Below, one piece after another: positions 1-4,888 of a stretch of 7,986 nt of DNA. How positions within the stretch are numbered: position 1 is the first letter of the stretch; every line of letters starts with the position of its first letter. Location: NCBI GenBank assembly GCA_025922795.1, contig JAICHC010000106.1, positions 1 to 7,986 on the forward strand. Reading direction: 5' to 3'. The notes beneath the pieces were generated by a model that saw only the letters and a list, made by a program, of their open reading frames with translations, searched no databases and had not been told where the DNA came from. The position numbers and the translations under genes were made by a program. This DNA is from Candidatus Binatia bacterium. Its GTDB lineage: Bacteria; Desulfobacterota_B; Binatia; UBA9968.

Positions 1-23
1 GGGGAGAAAAATCTTAAGAGAAA

Positions 24-43
24 AAAGGAGGCTACTCGGTATG
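24..43 (+). promoter_or_regulatory. Ribosome binding site and ATG of the BON lipoprotein's signal-peptide frame
   Basis: A strong Shine-Dalgarno (AAAGGAGG, about 24-31) lies about nine bases before an ATG at 41. That ATG opens a frame reading MVNTVRSLVTVVMVSLVV, a typical basic-then-hydrophobic signal peptide. The frame stops at 134-136 (TAA) without reaching the BON domain, which is one frame away. The site therefore marks the true start of the lipoprotein gene and shows that the reading frame is broken near 86-95. Confidence 0.75.
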
Positions 44-89
44 GTGAATACCGTTCGATCTCTGGTTACTGTGGTCATGGTGTCTTTGG

Positions 90-359
90 TTGTTGGCGTC
101 CTGCCAAGCGACAACCGGGCGAACCGCGGGGCGTAATGTCGATGACGCCGCGCTGACCGCATCGGTCAACGCGGCCCTAGTGGCTGATAAACCGTCGAAC
201 TTCACTCGAATCGATGTCGATACCACAAGCGGCGTGGTGTCATTGACAGGTACGGTGGAAACTCCGGAGCAGCGGCGAAGAGCGGAGCAGCTTGCGTCGC
301 GGGTCGATGGCGTGAAACGGGTGATCAACAATCTGCAAGTCGCCGGGAAGAGTTCTTAA
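90..359 (+). CDS. BON-domain lipoprotein, frame-disrupted at its signal peptide (true start probably at 41)
   Basis: The open frame from a TTG at 90 encodes 89 residues. It begins with a lipobox (Leu-Ala-Ser-Cys, Cys codon at 102-104), followed by a short linker and a BON domain at about residues 18-85. The domain has the usual pattern: a helix (LTASVNAALVAD), strands (TRIDVDTTSGVVSLTGTV), then EQRRRAEQLASRVDGVKRVINNLQV. BON proteins (OsmY-like) are periplasmic or outer-membrane-attached and linked to envelope stability and stress. The TTG has no ribosome binding site. The well-placed site and ATG at 41 open another frame that encodes a good signal peptide. Skipping one base, for example one G of the GG at 88-89, fuses the two into MVSL-LLASC, a normal lipoprotein leader. 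So this is a one-base insertion, a sequencing error, or less likely programmed frameshifting. The BON call is firm; whether the gene is functional is open. No promoter is visible in the 40 bases before the start. Confidence 0.8.
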   Translation: MLASCQATTGRTAGRNVDDAALTASVNAALVADKPSNFTRIDVDTTSGVVSLTGTVETPEQRRRAEQLASRVDGVKRVINNLQVAGKSS

Positions 360-364
360 GCCGC

Positions 365-388
365 AGCCGTTGCGCACGGCTCTTTTTT
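365..388 (+). terminator. Intrinsic terminator of the BON gene
   Basis: A perfect 6-bp stem AGCCGT/ACGGCT (365-370 with 376-381) closes a five-base loop and is followed by C and six T residues (383-388). It starts six bases after the TAA stop at 357-359. This is a classic Rho-independent terminator on the plus strand. Confidence 0.85.
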
Positions 389-406
389 AGCAATTTCCCG
401 CAGCAG

Positions 407-459
407 CCACCGAGGACCGAAATGACGATCGACGATAGCCATTTATCGATCCTCGGTGG
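407..459. repeat. Long hairpin (10-bp perfect inverted repeat) in the convergent gap
   Basis: CCACCGAGGA at 407-416 pairs perfectly with TCCTCGGTGG at 450-459. A second stem, CGATA/TATCG (433-437 with 444-448, six-base loop), nests inside, leaving an unpaired stretch at 417-432. The structure lies between the plus-strand terminator and the end of the minus-strand gene whose TGA is at 471-473. It could stabilise the 3' end of, or terminate, that minus-strand transcript. Neither strand has a T-run after it, so it is not a standard intrinsic terminator. Confidence 0.5.
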
Positions 460-470
460 GCGGTTGCTTC

Positions 471-719
471 TCAAATATCCTCTTCTTCCTGGCCAGCTTC
501 GCCGGCAAGCAGCTTCTCTCTCAAGAGATCTTTCGTTTGCTGGGCGATTTCCCGATAGGTTTGTTGAACATGCCGAAAGTGTTCGACAAGCTCGTCGTCG
601 TCCGCCGCTTCCGCGTCTTCGATATACTGGTCCAGCGTTTCGTCTCCTTGGAGAGCGTGGTAGAGCACGCTAACGAGGTCGTAGTGCTCATCCCTGGTAA
701 CTATTTCTTGCTTTGCCAT
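471..719 (-). CDS. Conserved small acidic helical protein, 82 aa, function unknown
   Basis: The ATG at 719 is set by a Shine-Dalgarno (AAAGGAG, about 728-734 on the minus strand). A longer in-frame extension upstream has no such support and would run through the promoter. The product, MAKQEIVTRDEHYDLVSVLY and onward, has no signal peptide or membrane segment. It is predicted to be nearly all alpha-helical and strongly acidic (ETLDQYIEDAEAADDDELVEHF), ending in an EEED-rich tail. The pattern of a Tyr/His-containing helix, an LYHALQG turn, then YIEDAE and a charged second helix resembles small conserved hypothetical proteins of Proteobacteria that look like two-helix, ferritin-like fragments. 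I cannot name a function. A sigma-54-type promoter sits 54 bases upstream, which points to conditional, possibly stress-related expression. It converges on the BON gene. Confidence 0.8.
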   Translation of the reverse strand: MAKQEIVTRDEHYDLVSVLYHALQGDETLDQYIEDAEAADDDELVEHFRHVQQTYREIAQQTKDLLREKLLAGEAGQEEEDI

Positions 720-772
720 GAGATTACTCCTTTCAATTTTGGTCCTGAAGATCCGGCTCTCATAACAGGCTC

Positions 773-787
773 GCAATGATAGTGCCG
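773..787 (-). promoter_or_regulatory. Sigma-54 (-24/-12) promoter of the 82-aa protein gene
   Basis: Read on the minus strand, this is CGGCAC-N5-TTGC. It matches the RpoN consensus TGGCAC-N5-TTGC at all but the first position, with the essential GG and GC at the correct spacing. It points toward the ATG at 719; the expected transcription start is near 761-762, giving a leader of about 42 bases. The same arrangement recurs before three other genes in this window, which raises confidence. Confidence 0.7.
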
Positions 788-1043
788 GGCGGAGTAGAGC
801 ACTGACGTACCGCGCTATTCCGGTTTGAGCTTGGGGCATCGCAATCTTGTCCGCCGCGGGAGCGATGTGCCCAAGGCGGAACTCGCCCCTCGGCGCCGAT
901 CTCAAGGATGCTTTTTAGATCCCTTTTTCGGATTGAGTTGAGCCGGCCCATTTGATAGACAGTGTAGCTACGCTAAGCAGGGGTCGCGCCGCTGGCGTCC
1001 CTGCTTATAAGCCTGCGACTCACCGCTGGGAAGCTGAGGAAAA
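788..1043. other. Intergenic region between the 82-aa gene and the kinase gene
   Basis: No convincing gene is seen here. Frames that cross this stretch lack ribosome binding sites and recognisable protein sequence. It holds upstream DNA of the minus-strand sigma-54 promoter, where an enhancer-binding site would be expected, and the leader of the kinase gene including the hairpin at 975-1006. I see no clear sigma-70 or sigma-54 promoter for the kinase; TTGATA at 952-957 could be a -35 but has no good -10 partner. Confidence 0.5.
975..1006 (+). repeat. Hairpin in the leader of the histidine kinase gene
   Basis: AAGCAGGG (975-982) pairs with CCCTGCTT (999-1006). Inside it, CGCC (987-990) pairs with GGCG (994-997) around a three-base loop. 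It ends 37 bases before the kinase ATG. There is no T-run, so it is not an intrinsic terminator. It may be a leader RNA structure or an operator-like dyad. Confidence 0.45.
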
Positions 1044-2660
1044 ATGTCGACGGCTTCATCGGATCGACTCACGCCACGGGAGCCTGACCTACCCGCGACT
1101 CTGCCGCCACTCCAGGAGCAGCAATTGGCGGCGATCTTCGCATCAGTCGCTGAAGCCATATACATCGAGGAACTCAAATCGCACCGGATCGTATTTTGGA
1201 GTCCCGGCGCGAAGGCGTTATTTGGCTATGCCGCTGCGCAAGTACAGCAGCAAAGCGTCGCGTTGTTGTGTGCCGACGAAGGTGAGATGGAGCAAGCGCT
1301 AGCGGCGACAGCAGAGCTGGAACGGGCCGGCTGTGCACGCGGCCGACGTCGCTACCGGCGCGCCGACGGGGGAGTTTTCGATGCCGCCGTGATCACGACG
1401 CTCTTAAAATCAGATCCGGGAGTTTACCTAGTTTCGGTAGTACACCCGGTGACCGATAGTGAAGGCGGCAGAACCGCGCCGCGCTTCGAAGATTGGGCCC
1501 GTCGGGAGACCTTGGACATGCTCGATGAGACGGAGCAGCTGCAGAAAGGAATCGAGCGTCTGCAAGGTCAGCAGATGATCGGCCAGTTGTTACGGAATGT
1601 CATCAATCACGCGCTTTTCACTACCGATAAAGACGGTTACATCGTGGATTGGAACAGCGCGGCAAGCCGCCTCTTGGGCTACGAGCGCGCTGAAGCTTGC
1701 GGTAAACACTTTTCAATCATTTGCCGGGAGGGCCATGAACGTGCCGGACGCACTCTCGGCGATGCACTCCAGAAAGCCGCCGAACACGGGAGCGCGCGTT
1801 ACAATCAATGGATTGCGCGCAAGGACGGCAAACCCGTTTACGTTGCCATATCGGTGTTTCCGCTTTGGGGCGAGACACAGCCGCAAGGATTTTTATTTCT
1901 GGCGCGAGAGGATTCACGTGAGCGCGACGACCGGGAGAAACTCCGAGAGAAGGAACAGATGGCGGCGATCGGCACGGCGGCGTCGATGCTTGCCCATGAG
2001 ATCGGTAATCCGCTCAACGGAATCTCCACAACCGTGCAATTGCTTGAGCACTTCGTATCGCGGGGAAATCTGCCGTCGGCGCAGCCGATGTTGTCTTCGA
2101 TTCAGGATCTCAAGAGCGAGATCCACCGGCTTACGACTCTGCTCAATGAGTTCAAGAACATCGCCTGGCCGCAAAAGCTAGCCCTGGCTCCGGTCGATGT
2201 GCCGCGTTTGCTTCATGCCCTGGTTGGATTGATCGAAAAGCGCGCGGCGCGGCAAAGAATCGAAATTTCGGTGGACTGCGAGCGCGGTCTGCCGCTGCTC
2301 GAAGGCGATGGCGACAAGCTCAAAGAAGCGCTCCTCCATGTGCTCGATAATGCGGTCGAGGCCATGCCGCGCGGCGGCACGTTGCAAATCAAAGCGTACC
2401 AATGCGACGAAGCGGTTTGCATCGACATTAGCGATACCGGCGTCGGCATTCCCGAAAATTTCAAGGTCTTCGATCTGTTCAGCTCCACTAAACCTCACGG
2501 CACTGGCTTCGGTCTTTTCGTCGTGCAGCAAATCGTTTTAGCGCACGACGGGACGATCACCTATTCGAGCACGCCGGGCCAGGGGACCACCTTTCATCTT
2601 ACCTTTACGGTTCATCCTGCGCCGGAGCCGCCCGGCGGCGATTTTGTCGAAGCGCTTTAG
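1044..2660 (+). CDS. Soluble PAS-PAS sensor histidine kinase (NtrB-like, orphan)
   Basis: This 538-residue protein has no signal peptide or transmembrane helix, so it senses a cytoplasmic signal. Domains in order: PAS 1 at about 25-138; a charged linker with coiled-coil character at about 150-180; PAS 2 at about 181-290 (DKDGYIVDWNSAASRLLGY is a typical PAS core); HisKA dimerisation at about 303-375 with phospho-acceptor His318 in HEIGNPLNG; HATPase at about 415-525. The ATPase boxes are complete: N box LHVLDNAVEAMP (Asn436), G1 DTGVGIP (464-470), F box VFDLFSSTK (475-483), G2 HGTGFGL (485-491). It should autophosphorylate and pass phosphate to a response regulator, but none is adjacent; the next gene is on the other strand. 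The H-box and domain order resemble NtrB-type kinases that often drive sigma-54 activators, which fits the neighbouring promoters but is not proof. The start at 1044 has a close GAGGA at 1036-1040. Cys and His residues are scattered without a cofactor motif; the ligand is unknown. Confidence 0.92.
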   Translation: MSTASSDRLTPREPDLPATLPPLQEQQLAAIFASVAEAIYIEELKSHRIVFWSPGAKALFGYAAAQVQQQSVALLCADEGEMEQALAATAELERAGCARGRRRYRRADGGVFDAAVITTLLKSDPGVYLVSVVHPVTDSEGGRTAPRFEDWARRETLDMLDETEQLQKGIERLQGQQMIGQLLRNVINHALFTTDKDGYIVDWNSAASRLLGYERAEACGKHFSIICREGHERAGRTLGDALQKAAEHGSARYNQWIARKDGKPVYVAISVFPLWGETQPQGFLFLAREDSRERDDREKLREKEQMAAIGTAASMLAHEIGNPLNGISTTVQLLEHFVSRGNLPSAQPMLSSIQDLKSEIHRLTTLLNEFKNIAWPQKLALAPVDVPRLLHALVGLIEKRAARQRIEISVDCERGLPLLEGDGDKLKEALLHVLDNAVEAMPRGGTLQIKAYQCDEAVCIDISDTGVGIPENFKVFDLFSSTKPHGTGFGLFVVQQIVLAHDGTITYSSTPGQGTTFHLTFTVHPAPEPPGGDFVEAL

Positions 2661-2748
2661 AGTCGGGAAACTATTGTGCGGTCGTTTTCATGTTATCCGC
2701 GGCCTGCTACGAGTCGCTAATGCGCCTTAGCGCCGCGCTCCCCGACTC
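2660..2748. repeat. Nested inverted repeats after the kinase gene
   Basis: GAGTCGGG (2660-2667, starting on the last base of the kinase stop codon) is complementary to CCCGACTC (2741-2748). Between them a compact hairpin forms from CGCTAA (2715-2720) and TTAGCG (2727-2732) with a six-base loop. The gap 2661-2815 separates convergent genes and has no other feature. The structures may end transcription or protect 3' ends; neither side shows a terminator T-run. Confidence 0.45.
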
Positions 2749-2815
2749 CGAAATCGCGTCCAGCTGTTCCTAGCGGCCAACTATTTCTGTGATGGATCGC
2801 CGTTCGGAGCACGGT

Positions 2816-3604
2816 TCAACGGCTACGCTTGGCGGCGTCGCTTGCGCCGTTTTTCTGAAATGTGCGCAGGTGCCGCCGGCCTCTTTCGTAGCCGCGCCGA
2901 AAAATTTCATTTTCACAGATATCGGGATGTCGTTCGCGCAAGCGTTTTTCCGCCTTGTTCAAAGGCTTGTTGCGCATGTCGGGCTGCAGCGCAGCTTCGA
3001 AACCGGCCCGAAAAACGCGTTCGCGCTCGGCTGTATCTCCCGGGGTGTCACCGCAGTAGCGATCCGCCTCGCGCTCGCGGATGCCGATCCACCATCTTTC
3101 ACGCGCGGCATCGATGCTGTCGGCGTGGTTATGCTCCATGATGGCGCGCGCCGCGTCAGCGACATTCTCCGATTCTGCGTTAGCGATAACCACGGAGCGT
3201 CCGCAACGCAAAGCATCCTCGTAGAAAAACATTTCGTCTTTGGGCAAACCGTTGGACAGAGCCCGCTCCGTCGCGCTGCCTCCAGTGGCCCCTAGGACAG
3301 CGCCGCCGAGGCCACCCGTTGCGCTCAAGCTTAACGTGAGCACCGGTCCGACGCCGGGCAATACCAAATTGGAAAGCGCCGCTCCGGTCGCTAAACCGAT
3401 CGCCCCTCCGACTACGCCGCCGATCGTTGCACCCATCCCGGGCTGTTCTCCTTCATCGGTCGGCACCTCATCGATTTTTTTTTCGGTCGTGTCAGGGGTT
3501 AGTAGCAAAAGTCTTTCACGATCAAAATTTGCGCTTTCCTTGAGTGCAGAAAATGCTTGCTCAGCGTCTCGGCGTGAATCAAAGATCCCGGCTACGCTTT
3601 CCAT
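2816..3604 (-). CDS. General stress protein 17M/YflT-like N-terminal domain protein with glycine-zipper centre
   Basis: 262 residues; the ATG at 3604 is fixed by AAAGGAG at 3611-3617. Residues 1-50 (SVAGIFDSRRDAEQAFSALK and onward) resemble the fold of the YflT/GSP17M family, in which a strand-helix unit handles 'AxxAxxxL' pairs. Residues 56-112 are a Gly/Ala-rich hydrophobic stretch (GATIGGVVGGAIGLATGAAL, then LPGVGPVL, then GGLGGAVLGATGG), typical of glycine-zipper segments that may insert in or lie on membranes. Residues 120-158 look like the second half of the stress-protein domain (EMFFYEDALRCGRSVVIANA). The C-terminal 100 residues are charged and contain two similar motifs, ERVFRAGFEAAL (195-206) and NEIFRRGYERGR (232-243), suggesting a duplicated short helix. 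The role is inferred as stress-related; no enzyme motif is visible. It is transcribed from its own sigma-54 promoter and is divergent from the 73-aa gene. Confidence 0.8.
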   Translation of the reverse strand: MESVAGIFDSRRDAEQAFSALKESANFDRERLLLLTPDTTEKKIDEVPTDEGEQPGMGATIGGVVGGAIGLATGAALSNLVLPGVGPVLTLSLSATGGLGGAVLGATGGSATERALSNGLPKDEMFFYEDALRCGRSVVIANAESENVADAARAIMEHNHADSIDAARERWWIGIREREADRYCGDTPGDTAERERVFRAGFEAALQPDMRNKPLNKAEKRLRERHPDICENEIFRRGYERGRRHLRTFQKNGASDAAKRSR

Positions 3605-3643
3605 AAAGATCTCCTTTCATACACGTCATAAACACGAGATCGC

Positions 3644-3658
3644 GCAATTTGAGTGCCA
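3644..3658 (-). promoter_or_regulatory. Sigma-54 (-24/-12) promoter of the GSP17M-like gene
   Basis: On the minus strand this reads TGGCAC-TCAAA-TTGC, an exact match to the RpoN core consensus TGGCAC-N5-TTGC. The -12 element lies 40 bases before the ATG at 3604; expected start of transcription is near 3632-3633. An exact match of these ten fixed bases is expected about 0.015 times by chance in both strands of a window this size, assuming equal base use. Confidence 0.85.
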
Positions 3659-3864
3659 GGCTTTTTAAAACCAAGATCAGAAAAATTCAATGTACCGAGG
3701 GCCGTGTTCTCACCGTCGGGACGGAGGGGCACCCCATTCTTTCCCGGACGACGGACAGCACGCTCGTGATCTACGTTGTCCCAGCAACGAGAGCCTTGGA
3801 AGGCGAATCGTACCGAACGGGTGACACCCTAAGGTCAGTTTGCGAGCCTGGCCGGCTTTCCGCC

Positions 3865-3879
3865 TGGCACCCATTTTGC
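3865..3879 (+). promoter_or_regulatory. Sigma-54 (-24/-12) promoter of the 73-aa gene
   Basis: The sequence TGGCAC-CCATT-TTGC matches the RpoN core consensus exactly. The -12 element ends 39 bases before the ATG at 3918; expected start of transcription is near 3890-3891. It faces away from the promoter at 3644-3658. Confidence 0.87.
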
Positions 3880-3917
3880 CCTCCATTCTAATTGGGACAA
3901 CCCGGGGAGGAGTGAAA

Positions 3918-4139
3918 ATGGCGCAGTGCGAGAGACAACGTTGCCAGGCAACACGCAGCATCCGCGGACACCAGGGCCTTATCGGTGCGCAAACTCGTGG
4001 GACGATCGAAGCCGAGATGAACAATCTTGGCCGCCGTATGATTGCAGTGCGATGGGACAACGGACTGGAGATGTACGTGTTCCCGGATGAGATTGAGATC
4101 AGCGACGACCCCGCGAACTGCAACGCGCATGCGAGCTGA
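3918..4139 (+). CDS. Small SH3-like conserved protein, 73 aa, function unknown
   Basis: The ATG at 3918 follows a strong GGAGGAG (about 3906-3912). An in-frame extension back to 3840 would cross the promoter and is rejected. The N-terminal 27 residues are basic and contain two Cys (positions 4 and 9). The rest is a compact beta-rich unit, RGTIEAEMNNLGRRMIAVRW then DNGLEMYVFPDEIEI. Its pattern of G-T-I, N-L-G-R, V-x-W-D-N-G and V-F-P-x-E-I-E is that of a small SH3/KOW-like barrel found in conserved hypothetical bacterial proteins. No catalytic residue, signal peptide or membrane segment is visible. It may bind a protein or nucleic acid partner, but that is inference from the fold type. Expression is likely RpoN-dependent and paired with the divergent stress-protein gene. 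Confidence 0.8.
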   Translation: MAQCERQRCQATRSIRGHQGLIGAQTRGTIEAEMNNLGRRMIAVRWDNGLEMYVFPDEIEISDDPANCNAHAS

Positions 4140-4155
4140 CGCTTGGCTTCAGCTC
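4133..4155 (+). repeat. Hairpin overlapping the stop codon of the 73-aa gene
   Basis: GAGCTGA (4133-4139) includes the TGA stop and pairs perfectly with TCAGCTC (4149-4155) across a nine-base loop. It has no T-run after it. It may mark the transcript end between the 73-aa gene and the separately promoted gene at 4326. Confidence 0.45.
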
Positions 4156-4261
4156 AGGTCGAAAGCGCTGCAGCCGTCAGATGTTTCAGCGCATTCCGCA
4201 CTACAAAATTTTCTTTGCGCGATGTTCGTGAAGTTTGTGCCAAAGATCCCTGATTACGTGC

Positions 4262-4276
4262 TGGCATAGGGATTGC
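4262..4276 (+). promoter_or_regulatory. Sigma-54 (-24/-12) promoter of the secreted PepSY-like gene
   Basis: TGGCAT-AGGGA-TTGC differs from the RpoN core consensus at one base and keeps the GG and GC at the right spacing. The -12 element ends 50 bases before the ATG at 4326; expected start is near 4287-4288. The DUF748-like gene downstream has no promoter of its own that I can see and may be read from here too. Confidence 0.75.
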
Positions 4277-4325
4277 GGTTATAACTAGTGACTATCGATC
4301 AACATAATAAAAGGAGGAGCAGACG

Positions 4326-4766
4326 ATGTTTCTAAAATTCATCGGGATAAGTATTTTGGCAATTGCCTTTTTTGCCTCACCGGCGCTCGCCCAGCGCAGC
4401 AGTGGGGAAGCCGATAAAAGCTCGCGGGACGTCAACCGATACAGCGATCGTGACAGGAGCAAGGCCTGGAACAGCGAAAAAGACAAATTAGAGCAGGCTT
4501 TGAAGCCGGGTCAGGACAAAAATTACTACCGCCAGCAGTTGGAAAAAATGGGCTATAAGATTACCGCAACCAACTACGATAAGGCTGACTACGTTGAATA
4601 CGAGGTCGTCAAAGACGACGAGACGTTCGAAGTGCAGATCGAAATGAAGCAGGGCAAAGCGACCGAGATCGACGTCGCCACGAATATGTGGCAGGCGGAG
4701 GCAACGGAAAGAGCTCTGAAAGATGGCGGACGCGGAAGTTCGGCTGCGCAAAAAGGTGCGCGATAA
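4326..4766 (+). CDS. Secreted periplasmic protein, PepSY-like
   Basis: 146 residues; the start is set by AAGGAGGAG at 4311-4319. Residues 1-22 form a clear signal peptide (hydrophobic ISILAIAFFA, then SPALA before Gln23), so it should be exported and cleaved after Ala22. A polar, Ser/Asp/Arg-rich linker follows (24-60). Residues 64-131 form a two-part unit: a helix (YYRQQLEKMGYKITATNY), then strands (YVEYEVVKDDETFEVQIEMK) and a further strand (KATEIDVATNMW). This helix plus beta-sheet layout resembles PepSY domains, seen in secreted peptidase inhibitors or regulators, but the match is weak and by eye. The C-terminus is basic and disordered. It has its own sigma-54 promoter and sits 122 bases before the DUF748-like gene in the same direction, which suggests a shared envelope role. 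Confidence 0.82.
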   Translation: MFLKFIGISILAIAFFASPALAQRSSGEADKSSRDVNRYSDRDRSKAWNSEKDKLEQALKPGQDKNYYRQQLEKMGYKITATNYDKADYVEYEVVKDDETFEVQIEMKQGKATEIDVATNMWQAEATERALKDGGRGSSAAQKGAR

Positions 4767-4823
4767 AAATCGCTCCTCCGAATTGATTTCACGATCGGAT
4801 AACCAGCGAACGTCCCGCCATTT

Positions 4824-4857
4824 GCCGGTGTACGCAGCCCTAGCTGCGTACACCGGC
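4824..4857 (+). repeat. Perfect 15-bp hairpin with CCTA loop between two genes
   Basis: GCCGGTGTACGCAGC (4824-4838) is exactly complementary to GCTGCGTACACCGGC (4843-4857), with a four-base loop CCTA. It starts 57 bases after the stop of the secreted protein and ends 31 bases before the DUF748-like start. No T-run follows. It is far stronger than other structures here and could be a 3'-end stabiliser or partial terminator that lowers expression of the downstream gene, or a REP-like element if copies exist elsewhere. Confidence 0.75.
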
Positions 4858-4888
4858 GAGAGATTAGAATCGAAGCCCACCGAAACAG

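Larger units (their letters stand above)
3605..3917. other. Divergent regulatory region with two sigma-54 promoters and dyads
   Basis: No gene is supported in this 313-base gap. It contains back-to-back sigma-54 promoters (3644-3658 minus, 3865-3879 plus). The 206 bases between them carry three short dyads: CCGTC-GG-GACGG (3713-3724), GGGG-CA-CCCC (3726-3735) and GGGTG-A-CACCC (3819-3829). Sigma-54 promoters need an activator bound upstream, so one shared set of sites could serve both genes. The dyads are candidates only. Confidence 0.55.

Noticed and set aside
422..779. Plus-strand open frames across the 82-aa gene
   Set aside because: They lie antisense to a well-supported gene with its own ribosome binding site and promoter, and their protein sequences have no recognisable pattern.
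898..927. GATCT/AGATC stem followed by CCTTTTT as a terminator
   Set aside because: The stem is only five base pairs with a fourteen-base loop and no gene ends just before it.
760..951. 63-residue minus-strand open frame upstream of the 82-aa gene
   Set aside because: It overlaps the sigma-54 promoter at 773-787, has no Shine-Dalgarno, and its composition looks random.
994..1006. TGGCGT followed by CTGC before the kinase as a fifth sigma-54 promoter
   Set aside because: The GG-to-GC distance is nine rather than twelve bases, which does not fit RpoN binding.
2789..3668. Plus-strand open frames antisense to the stress-protein gene
   Set aside because: These are high-GC shadows of the minus-strand gene, which has a ribosome binding site, a promoter and a coherent protein.
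807..3815. GTACCG hexamer at 807-812, 3692-3697 and 3810-3815 as a shared activator site
   Set aside because: A six-base word is expected several times by chance in both strands of this window, spacing to the promoters varies, and it is absent upstream of the 4262 promoter.
3649..3891. 80-residue plus-strand open frame in the divergent gap
   Set aside because: It begins at a TTG without a ribosome binding site and overlaps both sigma-54 promoters; more likely non-coding regulatory DNA.
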